The position numbers and the translations under genes were made by a program. Shown here piece by piece: positions 43,300 through 52,348 of a stretch of 64,000 nt of DNA (the stretch's first letter is position 1; each line of letters opens with the position of its first letter). Source of the DNA: Ruminococcus sp. (GTDB taxonomy: Bacteria > Bacillota > Clostridia > Lachnospirales > Lachnospiraceae); contig JACERV010000018.1 in assembly GCA_013911065.1 (NCBI GenBank), forward strand, positions 1 through 64,000, given 5' to 3'. The notes beneath the pieces were generated by a model. It did not search any database, was not told the DNA's origin, and saw only the letters and a program-made list of their open reading frames with translations.

Positions 43300-44820
43300 T
43301 CAAATAATAGCCGGTTGATCCGCAAGAGAGTCTCGAATACTGATTATGTCATCGTGAGTCAGATTTTCATTTCTTACATCCTTCACCAATTTTCCTTCAT
43401 TAAAGAATAAAATACGGTCCACCGCCCTGACTAACTCATCAAAATCATTTGTCAGGTACAACACGGAGGTCTGCTTTTCCTCAACGATTTTTATAACATT
43501 TTCAATAATTTCTTCTCTGCTCTTTATGTCAATTCCTATTGTTGGTTCATCCAGCATAAGAAGCTTTGGTGAACTGCTGACTGCTTTGGCAACCACTACT
43601 TTTTGCTGATTACCTCCTGATAAGCTGCTTAATTTGTCATAAATGGTATTAGCCTTTATATGAAATAAGTCGAAATAATCTCTGGAAATACCTTTCGATT
43701 TATTCTTATCAACAAAACCAAACCTGCCCTTTAACATTGAGTACAACAATGGAAGACTTATATTTTCTTCTATCGTCATAAGACCTACTATGCCTTCTTT
43801 ATGGCGGTCATTCGAAACATATGATATCCCATTTTTAATGGCATTCCATGGTGACTTTGCCAGCATAACACCGCTGTCTTTCACAATTACTTTTCCTGAC
43901 CTTACTTTTTCCAGGCCAAAAAGCGTTCTCAAAAACTCTCTGGCACCCGACCCTGGAAAACCTACGACTCCAGTGATCTCCCCTTTATACAAATTTACCG
44001 AAACATCCTTTAAAATGGAACCTGAAATACAATCTACCTCCACCAGAAGATTTCTCTGATTGTCATCCTCTGCTCTTTGCCGGCGGATTAGCTCTACTTC
44101 TTCACCAGCAATTAAATTTGCAAGTTTTTCTTCATGCAGACCATCCTCATCCATTCCCGTAAAGGAGCATCCATCACGAATAACCGTAACATCATCAGAA
44201 AGCTCCACAACTTCCTGTAAGTAATGGCTGATAAAAATAAAGGATGTTCCCCGTGCCTTCAGTTCGTTCACAAATACAAACAACTCTGCTCTTTCTTTTG
44301 TTGACAGTGCCGTTGTAGGTTCATCAAGAATAATAACCTTTGCCCCTCCATGCATAGCCCTTACTATATTAACTTTTCTTTGGTCTACTGCATTTAGGTT
44401 TTTTACTTTCTCCTTAGGGTCCACTTCAAGTCCGTATTTTTTGAGTTCTGCCTCTGCCATTTTATAAAGAGTTTTCCAGTCCACAAAGCCCTTTTTTTCG
44501 GGCCAAATTCCCACAAAAATATTTTCACCCACCGTCAGCTCAGGAACAATACTCGCATGTTGAGGTACCAGCTTTATTCCCATATTCTGCCTTTCAAAGA
44601 CAGAATATGGGGTTACATCTTTTCCCTCTAAAGTCACAGTGCCATCATTTTGTCTGTAAATTCCTGCTATAATATTCACTACGGTTGACTTTCCCGCTCC
44701 ATTTCGTCCCAGAAGTGAGTGTATCGTCCCTTTTTCAACAGCAAAACTAACATCTTTAAGAGCCTGGGTAGCCCCGAACCTTTTATTGATATTTTCTACT
44801 TTTAGAACGATTTCTCCCAT
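43300..44820 (-). CDS. Sugar ABC transporter ATP-binding protein (RbsA type)
   Basis: 506 residues with two ATPase halves. The first has GRNGAGKST, a degenerate signature (AVDQRKVNIVRAM in place of LSVGQ) and VIILDEPTTALS. The second has a degenerate Walker A (GFPGSGAREFLRTLFG), SSLSGGNQQKVVVAKAV and LLMLDEPTIGIDI. This is the usual layout of RbsA/MglA/XylG. It lies four bases before the end of the binding-protein gene. Confidence 0.93.
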   Translation of the reverse strand: MGEIVLKVENINKRFGATQALKDVSFAVEKGTIHSLLGRNGAGKSTVVNIIAGIYRQNDGTVTLEGKDVTPYSVFERQNMGIKLVPQHASIVPELTVGENIFVGIWPEKKGFVDWKTLYKMAEAELKKYGLEVDPKEKVKNLNAVDQRKVNIVRAMHGGAKVIILDEPTTALSTKERAELFVFVNELKARGTSFIFISHYLQEVVELSDDVTVIRDGCSFTGMDEDGLHEEKLANLIAGEEVELIRRQRAEDDNQRNLLVEVDCISGSILKDVSVNLYKGEITGVVGFPGSGAREFLRTLFGLEKVRSGKVIVKDSGVMLAKSPWNAIKNGISYVSNDRHKEGIVGLMTIEENISLPLLYSMLKGRFGFVDKNKSKGISRDYFDLFHIKANTIYDKLSSLSGGNQQKVVVAKAVSSSPKLLMLDEPTIGIDIKSREEIIENVIKIVEEKQTSVLYLTNDFDELVRAVDRILFFNEGKLVKDVRNENLTHDDIISIRDSLADQPAII

Positions 44821-44824
44821 AGTT

Positions 44825-45925
44825 TTATTCTCCTTCAGCTTTCAGCGCCTGTACACCCCAATGACCCTCATCTTCTATATTAGATGCATCCAGTACGTAT
44901 GGCGGTACACGAAGAATCGGGCCTGTTTCTCCTGACATAAACTCTGCTGTTTTCCAGTAAAACTTTTCATTGGTATATGTTCCCGTTGTGGGAACCTCTT
45001 TGCCTTCAAAAATATAACTGCTTAATACATCCATTGCCATTGGTCCATAAGCATAAGCATCTTCCACAATAATTGCATCATAATAACCATCCTGAAGATA
45101 TTTCACCGCATCAGGTTCTCCATCTCCTGTTACCATGATTACATGCTTTTCATCATCTACCGGATACCACAGTTCTGCTACTTGAAGCGCTTCTGCACAG
45201 CCAAGCCCCGGATCATCAGAAGGACAATGCACTGCATCAATATCGCCATTGTATTTTGCAATAACATTTGTCAGCGCCTCCTGAGATTTTCCTCTTTCAC
45301 CTTCACCCGGCACCTGAACATAATCAATATCGGGATATTCTTTCATTACGGAATCAAATCCATCTTTTCTAAGTCTCCATGATTCTGAACTCATAGCACC
45401 ATATACGTTTACGACCCGCCCTGTTTCGGAGCCATTTTTTTCTTTGAGTTTTGCCAGTATCTCTTCTGCCGCCATTTTCCCGCACTCAAAGTTATCAAAC
45501 TGAATCGTACAATCAACTACTGCCGTGGATGCCGGGTTATCTACCATAACAATTGGAATGCCTGCATTTGTTGCTGCATTTGTTGCATCATTGAGCGCAT
45601 CCGAATCCACTGTATTTACAATGATTGCTTTGGGCTTTTTTGTTATAAAATTCTTCATCTGATCATTTTGTAAAGTAGAATCATTATTACAATTTGCCAC
45701 CTCCGGAACATACCCGGCTTCACTGACAGCCTCTTCCACTTTTTCCTGAAGCGCAACATGGAAATACTGATTTAACGTTTTTTGTGTATATGCAATCATA
45801 TTGCTGCTATCCCCACTGCTGTCCGAGCCATTTGAACTGCTATCGTTTCCTTCTTTGTTTCCACACCCCACTAAACCAATTACCATCACTACTGCCAGAA
45901 ATGCTCCTATAACTCTCTTCTTCAT
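44825..45925 (-). CDS. Sugar-binding lipoprotein (RbsB-like)
   Basis: 366 residues. Signal peptide with lipobox ending at Cys21 (GLVGCGN), a Ser/Gly/Asp linker, then a type I periplasmic-binding fold with KPKAIIVNTVDSDALNDATNAA and DAVHCPSDDPGLGCAEAL. Captures the operon substrate outside the membrane. GGGAGGAAG before ATG. Confidence 0.92.
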   Translation of the reverse strand: MKKRVIGAFLAVVMVIGLVGCGNKEGNDSSSNGSDSSGDSSNMIAYTQKTLNQYFHVALQEKVEEAVSEAGYVPEVANCNNDSTLQNDQMKNFITKKPKAIIVNTVDSDALNDATNAATNAGIPIVMVDNPASTAVVDCTIQFDNFECGKMAAEEILAKLKEKNGSETGRVVNVYGAMSSESWRLRKDGFDSVMKEYPDIDYVQVPGEGERGKSQEALTNVIAKYNGDIDAVHCPSDDPGLGCAEALQVAELWYPVDDEKHVIMVTGDGEPDAVKYLQDGYYDAIIVEDAYAYGPMAMDVLSSYIFEGKEVPTTGTYTNEKFYWKTAEFMSGETGPILRVPPYVLDASNIEDEGHWGVQALKAEGE

Positions 45926-45984
45926 CTATTCTTCCTCCCATTTTAAAGTCAGGCGGATATTGGCAATCCGCTTCCTTGATTCAG

Positions 45985-46761
45985 TTAAAAACAAGTATAA
46001 GCTCCATCTATCCTAAAATCGGCTCCCGTTGTATATGAACTGGTATCGCCGGCCAAATATACGGCTATACCTTGTAATTCTTCCGGTTTCGCCATTCTAT
46101 GTACCGGAATCAACTTCTCCCATTGTCCGATCAATGGTGCCAGGGCCGAATCATTCAATGTCATTTCCGTTGCAACATACCCTGGGCTAATCGTATTAAC
46201 CCTGACATTTTTCTCCGCCCATTCAACAGCCATATTTCTGGACATAGCGATGACCCCCGCTTTAGAAGCTGCGTATGAACACTCTTTTTGAGGTATGTTG
46301 GTAATGTGCGCTGACATGGATGCTGTATTTATAATAGAGCCGCCGCCTTGTTTAATCATCACCTTTCCTGCCGCCTGTGCCGTTAAAAATGTGCCCGTTA
46401 GATTCACATGAATAACTTTGCTCCAATCTTCAATATTATCCTCCTCAATTGGAACTGTATGTCCTATACCGGCATTACAAAATGCTGCATCAAGCCTTCC
46501 AAACTCTTTGAGAATAATCTCTATCATCTCATTTACATCTTCCGGCTTCGTAATATCTGCTTTAATAGCAATCATTTTGTTACAATGCTTTTTTTCAATC
46601 TCCTCAGCAACCTTCGTTGCTTCCTCTAAATCTACATCTACAATAGCAATATCTGCTCCGGCCTCTGCCAAGGCTGTCACAAGACTTTTTCCGATGCCCC
46701 GCGCACCTCCTGTAACAAATATTTTCTTGCCATCTAACCTCATTTTTTCAATAATGCCCAC
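45985..46761 (-). CDS. SDR family NAD(P)-dependent oxidoreductase
   Basis: 258 residues from a GTG start with AAGGAG seven bases upstream. Cofactor motif TGGARGIG (17-24), NAG in FCNAGIGH, and catalytic YAASK. The Asp after beta-2 (VDVD) suggests NAD preference. In this operon it probably oxidises a sugar alcohol or hydroxy-sugar (inference). Confidence 0.93.
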   Translation of the reverse strand: MGIIEKMRLDGKKIFVTGGARGIGKSLVTALAEAGADIAIVDVDLEEATKVAEEIEKKHCNKMIAIKADITKPEDVNEMIEIILKEFGRLDAAFCNAGIGHTVPIEEDNIEDWSKVIHVNLTGTFLTAQAAGKVMIKQGGGSIINTASMSAHITNIPQKECSYAASKAGVIAMSRNMAVEWAEKNVRVNTISPGYVATEMTLNDSALAPLIGQWEKLIPVHRMAKPEELQGIAVYLAGDTSSYTTGADFRIDGAYTCF

Positions 46762-46781
46762 TTTTTATCTCCTTTTTGTCC

Positions 46782-47279
46782 CTATTCCCCTACGATCTGC
46801 ACTCTTACATTTCTTGTTCTTGCACGAGTCTGGTCCATATCTGTAAAATAGATGCGTCCAAATTCACCTAACACCATTTCGCCGTCTACAAGTGGAATAG
46901 TCTCTGACCGCCCCAACAGTACAGACCTCAAATGTCCATCGGTATTTAAAAGCCACTCTGACCTTTCATCCCGCAGTTCCATTGCGTTTTTTACATGGAT
47001 GGGGCCTGGGTGCAGATATTGCCCCTCATTATTACAATTAGGAATTATTTTTTCCAAAACATTTACCATATCCTGAAGAATCAATGGCACGTTCCAATAA
47101 GTAACGTCTTCTGAATCCTCCTGTAAAAAAACACTGCAGCTTGTATGCTGGGAATATACATTTACAATGCCTTCCCTGATTTCTGAGCTTTCAACAATTT
47201 TTATGACCTTTTCTGTGACATCATCAAAGCTTACCCTCTGCCCTGATTCAATCGTAAACACTTCATGAAATACAGCCAT
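46782..47279 (-). CDS. YjbQ (UPF0047) family protein
   Basis: 165 residues. Hallmarks: VNVYSQHTSCSVFLQEDSE, HPGPIHVKNAMELRDERSEWLLNTDGHLRSVLLGRSETIPLVDG. The family is a compact trimer with weak thiamin-phosphate synthase activity reported for some members, and no accepted main role. Placement inside a sugar operon, four bases from the TIM-like gene, is unusual. Confidence 0.9.
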   Translation of the reverse strand: MAVFHEVFTIESGQRVSFDDVTEKVIKIVESSEIREGIVNVYSQHTSCSVFLQEDSEDVTYWNVPLILQDMVNVLEKIIPNCNNEGQYLHPGPIHVKNAMELRDERSEWLLNTDGHLRSVLLGRSETIPLVDGEMVLGEFGRIYFTDMDQTRARTRNVRVQIVGE

Positions 47280-47283
47280 ATTC

Positions 47284-47994
47284 TTATGCCTCCTCTTCCT
47301 TTTTTCTCTGTTTCCATGCTGTTGCTACTGCCTTTATCATCTTTTTCAGCATGAATTCCGGTGATTCGGCCAGTATGATTCCGCTGGTTGAACCTGTAGC
47401 CTGTGCCCCCGCATGGATAATTTCATATACATCATTCTCGTTTTGAATCCCCGCACCATGCAGTATCTGTATATTTTCGGATATTGAATGAACTGCTTCA
47501 TTTATAATTTCAATTGCAATTGCATCCTCTTTACTTCTGCTTCCTTTCCCTATTAATTCGGGTGCTTCCGCCAAAATGATATCCGGCTCCAGAGCTGCGA
47601 TCATCCTTGCCTCCTTCACATTTGCTGCACATACCATAGAAATTAGTCCAACTTCTTTTGCTCTTTCAATACATCTTGATATCTCAGTAATTGTTAAAGG
47701 CTTTTCTGCATGATTCAATAAAACCCCTTCTGCACCAGCTTCCTTTAAAGCCTCTGGCAAAACAGCTCCTACACCTCTCCCTGGTTTTAATGAATCCATA
47801 TGCTGCGCAAATACCCGAATGTTTTTTGTTGCATCTGCAATTCTTCTAATGTCTGTATACTGTGCTGTAAAAATAATATCTACTTCATATTCTTCTGCCA
47901 GTTCATCCGCTGTCTTAGCAAGTTTCAACGCTTCCTCACCATACAAATATGCTTTAGGACCAATTTCAAAAAACGGTACCCTTAATTTTTTCAT
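47284..47994 (-). CDS. Triose-phosphate isomerase-like protein (archaeal-type TIM homologue)
   Basis: 236 residues. It keeps the TIM catalytic set at Lys14 (GPKAYL), His95 (LLNHAE) and Glu143 (AEAPELIGKG), plus the GSTSGI phosphate loop, but replaces the usual N-x-K by G-x-K. It resembles short archaeal TIMs. In proteobacterial erythritol pathways a TIM homologue (EryH) interconverts tetrulose phosphates, and the present context suggests such a specialised isomerase rather than glycolytic TIM. Confidence 0.87.
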   Translation of the reverse strand: MKKLRVPFFEIGPKAYLYGEEALKLAKTADELAEEYEVDIIFTAQYTDIRRIADATKNIRVFAQHMDSLKPGRGVGAVLPEALKEAGAEGVLLNHAEKPLTITEISRCIERAKEVGLISMVCAANVKEARMIAALEPDIILAEAPELIGKGSRSKEDAIAIEIINEAVHSISENIQILHGAGIQNENDVYEIIHAGAQATGSTSGIILAESPEFMLKKMIKAVATAWKQRKKEEEA

Positions 47995-48019
47995 ACAACC
48001 TCACCTGTACCTTCACCTG

Positions 48020-48820
48020 CTAAATCATTTTTTTCAAAAACTCCGCTGTCTTTGGCAGCGTTTCTTCCGGGCTGCCGCAAGTACTGCACTCTAAGTTAAG
48101 AAATCCATTATACTTAATATCTTTTAATGCCTGGAAACATGTTTTCCAGTCTGTCATTCCGTAACCTGGCAACAGGCGGTTGTTATCCCCCAGATGCACA
48201 TGTTTAATTGAACTTCCGGCATATAAAATACTTTCTTTAAAATCGGCTTCTTCAATTGACATATGGAAAAAATCTGCCAGAACACCTACATTTCTCATTC
48301 CAACTTTATCTACTACATCTTTACAGTCTTTAATGCTGTTCATAAATAAGCTTTCATATCTGTTAATTCCTTCAAGTAACATAGCACCTTGTGTACCCTC
48401 TAATGGTTCAGCAACCTCCCGGTACATTTCTAAAAATTCTTCTTCCTGGCTTTCACTCATCTTTACATATGGGTTAAATAGTGGAAGGGGATTTTGCGGG
48501 CCATATGAAAATTCCAACTCCGTAACCGCCCCTATCTCGGCACATACTTGCGCTGCTAATTTATACATCTCTCTACTTTTTTTCCTGATATCCTTATCTG
48601 CATTCATCAGATGGCCATAGATTTCATCTCCAAAAACAAACTCACATGGCTTTACTCCTGTTTTCTTTTCCAGCCCTAAGACTTCCTGATACATTTTGTC
48701 ATTCCACTCTTTGAACTCAACAAAAACAGCGATTCCTTCATATCCCCATTCTCGGATTATATTTGCCTTTTCAGTAATACTTGCTCCGCTAACCATAGAG
48801 CTAGTACAAGCTAACTTCAT
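48020..48820 (-). CDS. Sugar phosphate isomerase/epimerase (xylose isomerase-like TIM barrel)
   Basis: 266 residues, AP_endonuc_2 fold. Metal-ligand candidates are Glu in MLLEGINRYES, Asp/His in LADFFHMSIEEADF, His in HVHLGDNNR and Glu in NLECSTCG. Similar in class to EryC-type epimerases. First gene of the minus-strand operon; a perfect LacI palindrome (48834-48847) lies just before its ribosome site. Confidence 0.9.
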   Translation of the reverse strand: MKLACTSSMVSGASITEKANIIREWGYEGIAVFVEFKEWNDKMYQEVLGLEKKTGVKPCEFVFGDEIYGHLMNADKDIRKKSREMYKLAAQVCAEIGAVTELEFSYGPQNPLPLFNPYVKMSESQEEEFLEMYREVAEPLEGTQGAMLLEGINRYESLFMNSIKDCKDVVDKVGMRNVGVLADFFHMSIEEADFKESILYAGSSIKHVHLGDNNRLLPGYGMTDWKTCFQALKDIKYNGFLNLECSTCGSPEETLPKTAEFLKKMI

Positions 48821-48833
48821 ATGTCCCTCCTTT

Positions 48834-48847
48834 TTACAACGTTGTAA
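48834..48847. promoter_or_regulatory. LacI operator 1
   Basis: TTACAACGTTGTAA, a perfect 14-bp palindrome with central CG typical of LacI-family sites, 14 bp before the epimerase start. Confidence 0.85.
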
Positions 48848-49065
48848 TTTTGTTTTAAAAAAAATTTCCTTTTACTGATTTTTTCCGGAAAATATTTCAA
48901 ACGTTGTAATTACAATAATTTATTTTATTCATTATGTCAATATATCATTTTTATTTTATATATTAATTGGTTCATTTTCACAAATATGACTCTCTATATT
49001 TGTGTATTATGCACTTTTATTTTTTGATTTCATTTCCAACTATTGTTAATCTTTTCACCTACACA

Positions 49066-49094
49066 TTGACAACGTTGTAATTATGTTGTAATCT
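49066..49094 (+). promoter_or_regulatory. lacI-kinase promoter overlapped by LacI operator 2
   Basis: TTGACA (49066-49071), 17 bp, TAATCT (49089-49094). TGACAACGTTGTAA (49067-49080, 13 of 14 matches to operator 1) covers the -35 element, which indicates autoregulation. Confidence 0.75.
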
Positions 49095-49137
49095 TTGTAA
49101 ATACAACCTCACTATTTGAAAGAAAGGATGACCCTTA

Positions 49138-50187
49138 ATGACTTCTGATAACGGACAAAAACCTGTTACAATTAAATCAATAGCGCAAGAGTTAGGAATA
49201 TCTTTTTCCACAGTTTCAAAGGCGCTGAATAATAATCCTGCAATTAAGGAATCTACACGTGAACTTGTTCTTAAAAAAGCAGAGGAAATGGGGTATATTC
49301 CCAACCCTCTTGCCAAAGGATTAAAGAGTAACTCCACGAAGACGATTGCAATCATTTTTAATGATATTGAAAACCCCGTTCTTACATATATATTCAAAAA
49401 TATTTCTATTGAAATGGAAAAGCATGGATATACGACTATGATTTTTGATTCACAATTCAGTGAACGCCAGGAGCGGGCAAATATTATAACTGCGCTTTCC
49501 CGGCAGCCTGATTTTATTATCCTGGAGCCGGCGAAAACAGCATCTTCTAACATAGAGCTGTTATCCGATGTTCACAAAAAGCTAATTCTTCAAGGCGCAC
49601 GTTATGACTTAATAAACTGTCACCATGTTTATATTGATTATGCATACGGAGGATATGCTGCTGCAAAAGAGATGCTGGAAAATGGCCATAAGGACTGTTT
49701 GGTAATAACAGTTCCGCTCTCTTTTCCTATAAGTGAGCAATTTGTTCTTGGTATTGAACGTGCTTATAAAGAATACGGCCTTATTTTTAATCGTTCAATG
49801 ATAAGAACCACTCCCGCAACTATCGAAAATGGCTGCGAAGTAATACAGAGCCTTTGGGACTATAATTTTAAAAAATTTACGCTTCCATTTACTGGAGTCC
49901 TCACCTTTGATGATGCACTCGCGCATGGGGTTTATAAGGCTGCTGCGCAATTTAATCTCAGTGTACCAAAAGATATTAGCGTAATTGGATTTGATGATAA
50001 TCCTTTTTCTGCCTTTTCCATGCCTCCCCTCAGCACCGTACATTTGCCTAAAGAGCGCATGGCTCAGAGCTGTATTACCATTCTAACCTCTGTATTAATT
50101 CAACAACAAACAAATATGTGTATATACTCTCTCGAACCATATCTGGTTAAACGAGAATCTGTACAATCAATCAATTTGGAGGTATGA
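49138..50187 (+). CDS. LacI family transcriptional regulator
   Basis: 349 residues. N-terminal HTH TIKSIAQELGISFSTVSKALNNNPAIKESTR with hinge helix region IPNPLAKGLKSNST; C-terminal sugar-binding domain with GFDDNPFSAFSMPPLSTVHLP. Represses both its own promoter and the transporter/catabolic operon via the ACAACGTTGT palindromes; inducer is presumably the imported sugar or its phosphate. Confidence 0.94.
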   Translation: MTSDNGQKPVTIKSIAQELGISFSTVSKALNNNPAIKESTRELVLKKAEEMGYIPNPLAKGLKSNSTKTIAIIFNDIENPVLTYIFKNISIEMEKHGYTTMIFDSQFSERQERANIITALSRQPDFIILEPAKTASSNIELLSDVHKKLILQGARYDLINCHHVYIDYAYGGYAAAKEMLENGHKDCLVITVPLSFPISEQFVLGIERAYKEYGLIFNRSMIRTTPATIENGCEVIQSLWDYNFKKFTLPFTGVLTFDDALAHGVYKAAAQFNLSVPKDISVIGFDDNPFSAFSMPPLSTVHLPKERMAQSCITILTSVLIQQQTNMCIYSLEPYLVKRESVQSINLEV

Positions 50188-50188
50188 C

Positions 50189-51730
50189 ATGAACATTATT
50201 TCTATAGATTTAGGAACAACGAACATAAAGGTCGCAATATATAACTGCAGTTTATCCCTTATTACTCTTTTATCGGAGCCTGTCACCTATGACCGGGATA
50301 ACGATTTTGTCGAATTTGATGTTAACGAATATTTTAATAAAATCATATTAATGATTCGTCATGCAGCAGCAGAAGGAAAGAAGTTCAACAATGAAGAAGT
50401 TGGTGAAATCATCCTCACCGGACAAGCTGAATCACTTATTGTATTAGGAGAGAATAACGAACCAATTTACTCTGGAATATCCTGGTTAGATATGCGTTCT
50501 AAGGAAGAATGCATAGAGTTATCCCAACACTTTGATTCTGATGAATGTTTCCATACTACCGGCCAGCCTGAACTTATCCCAACCTGGCCCATCACTAAGC
50601 TGCTTTGGCTGAAAAAAAATGAAGCCTCCACTTTTGAAAAAGCAGTTAAATATTTATTATTAAAAGATTACATTATCTATCGGTTATGCGGAAATATGCT
50701 TGGTGATTACACCATTTATAGCTTTTCACATTACTTTGATATAAGCAAAAAATGCTATTGGAAAGAAATTCTTGACTATTGTGGAGTACGGTTAGATCAA
50801 CTCCCCCCGGTTGCACCCTCCGGAAGTATTGCCGGACATTTAATAGCAGCACATGTTGATGAAAATATAGGACTTACCAGACGCACCAAAATTAATATAG
50901 GCACCTTAGATCACTTTGCCGGAATGATTGGCACTGGAAATACTGCCCCGGGAATGATAAGCGAATCGGCTGGAACTGTTTTGTCTATCTCTACTCTTGT
51001 TGATGCTCCCCTTTTCGGGAAAAATAAAATTCCTATTTATTGCGGTCCTTTTCCGGAAACTTATGTCTTACTCCCTGTTTGCGAAAGTGGGGGTTTTAGT
51101 ATGGAATGGTACAAAAACAACTTTTTCTCTGGCGTTTCTTACGATGTCATTAACAGGGAACTTGAGAAATGTGACAAAGTTACTGCACCAATCTTTCTCC
51201 CTTACCTTACAGGTGTAAATGCACCTGATTTTAATGAAAATGCCTCTGGTGTTTTCTTTGGATTAAAAGCACATCACACGAAATATGACCTCGCCTTGTC
51301 AGTCATGCAGGGAGTCGCATGTCTGCTTAGGAAAAACCTTGACACAATGAAACAAGAAGGGATATCTCCAAGCCGTATTATCTCTACCGGAGGTGGGGCA
51401 AAATCTCCACTATGGACACAGATAAAAGCAGATATCACCGGATGTATAATTGATATCCCTGAAAATGAAGAAGCCCCATGCTTAGGGGCAGCGATAATCA
51501 GCGCTATATCTCTGGGCTATTTTGGAACTTACGAGGAAGCGCTGGAGAAATCTATCAGAATACAAAAAACATATCATCCCATTAAAACTACATTCAATAC
51601 ATACGATATATTTGAGAAACTTTACAGCTCTTTGACAGATGTTTTTGCCTATCACAAGGAAAAGGAGAGAATAGCGGCGCTGTCTCCTCATTCTATAGAT
51701 GCTGTCTCTTCTACAAGTTCTCCTGTATAG
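50189..51730 (+). CDS. FGGY family carbohydrate kinase
   Basis: 513 residues. N-terminal IDLGTTNIKVAIYN phosphate loop, GQAESLIVLG, SWLDMRSKEE, and the FGGY C-terminal ATP site ISTGGGAKSPLWTQIKADITG. Catalytic base Asp in GTLDHFAGMIGTG. One base after lacI, GGAGG before ATG. Phosphorylates a sugar or polyol of unknown identity; compare erythritol kinase EryA or xylulokinase. Confidence 0.92.
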   Translation: MNIISIDLGTTNIKVAIYNCSLSLITLLSEPVTYDRDNDFVEFDVNEYFNKIILMIRHAAAEGKKFNNEEVGEIILTGQAESLIVLGENNEPIYSGISWLDMRSKEECIELSQHFDSDECFHTTGQPELIPTWPITKLLWLKKNEASTFEKAVKYLLLKDYIIYRLCGNMLGDYTIYSFSHYFDISKKCYWKEILDYCGVRLDQLPPVAPSGSIAGHLIAAHVDENIGLTRRTKINIGTLDHFAGMIGTGNTAPGMISESAGTVLSISTLVDAPLFGKNKIPIYCGPFPETYVLLPVCESGGFSMEWYKNNFFSGVSYDVINRELEKCDKVTAPIFLPYLTGVNAPDFNENASGVFFGLKAHHTKYDLALSVMQGVACLLRKNLDTMKQEGISPSRIISTGGGAKSPLWTQIKADITGCIIDIPENEEAPCLGAAIISAISLGYFGTYEEALEKSIRIQKTYHPIKTTFNTYDIFEKLYSSLTDVFAYHKEKERIAALSPHSIDAVSSTSSPV

Positions 51731-51761
51731 GCAACCCAACCCAGTGCGATCCCCCCGAGGG

Positions 51762-51802
51762 TTTTTATATAATAGGAAACACAGTTTCCTATTATATAAA
51801 AA
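51762..51802. terminator. Perfect hairpin terminator after the kinase gene
   Basis: Nineteen-base arms (TTTTTATATAATAGGAAAC and complement) around ACA; A and T tracts on both sides make it bidirectional, also serving the convergent MarR operon. Confidence 0.85.
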
Positions 51803-51858
51803 GAGCCGCTGCTCAGAAAGTGACTGTGAACTCACCTCTTCGCAACGGCCCCTACTTT

Positions 51859-52296
51859 TTACGATTCAAATTCTCCCAATAACTTATATAAGATTTTATA
51901 AAGGATTTTTGCCTCCTCCGGTTCCAGCTTCATGCATTCTCCCATGCGTTCTGGTATTTGGACCGCTTTTTCCTTTAAAGCTTCTCCATTCTCTGTCAGG
52001 GTAACATTCAATACCCTTTCATCCTCTTTTGTCCTGGACCGCTTTACCCAACCTTTCTGCTCCAGCTTCTTTAAAACCGGTGTCAGTGTCCCGGAATCAA
52101 GGTAAAGATGTCCTCCCAGCTCTTTTACGTTCATTTGCTTATATTCCCATAAAACCATCATTGTAATATACTGGGTATAAGTCAGATCCAGTTCATCCAG
52201 ATATGGCTTATATAACTTTACAATTTCTTTGGAACAGGCATATAATGGAAAACACAATTGGTTTTTTAATTTTAAAACATCATACTTACCAGCCAT
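51859..52296 (-). CDS. MarR family regulator, OhrR-like
   Basis: 145 residues. LCFPLYACSKEIVKLYKPYLDELDLTYTQY is the OhrR N-terminus, with reactive Cys15 conserved, and a winged helix LGGHLYLDSGTLTPVLKKLEQKGWV. Senses organic hydroperoxides by Cys oxidation in known OhrR. Third gene after flavodoxin and glutathione peroxidase on the minus strand. Confidence 0.9.
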   Translation of the reverse strand: MAGKYDVLKLKNQLCFPLYACSKEIVKLYKPYLDELDLTYTQYITMMVLWEYKQMNVKELGGHLYLDSGTLTPVLKKLEQKGWVKRSRTKEDERVLNVTLTENGEALKEKAVQIPERMGECMKLEPEEAKILYKILYKLLGEFES

Positions 52297-52348
52297 TTAT
52301 CCCTCTCCATTATTATCCCCCAAAAGTGCCGCACACCTTTCTGTGAGG

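Larger units (their letters stand above)
48821..49137. other. AT-rich divergent control region of the sugar operon
   Basis: 317 bp without a protein gene. It holds a full LacI operator at 48834, a right half-site CGTTGTAA with a degenerate left arm at 48896-48909, a near-perfect operator at 49067-49080 and a further half ATGTTGTAAT at 49083. The sites about 65 and 170 bp apart could allow looping. Confidence 0.7.

Noticed and set aside
46782-47279. Thiamine biosynthesis role and TPP riboswitch near YjbQ
   Set aside because: No thi genes or THI-box nearby; the gene is internal to a LacI-controlled sugar operon.
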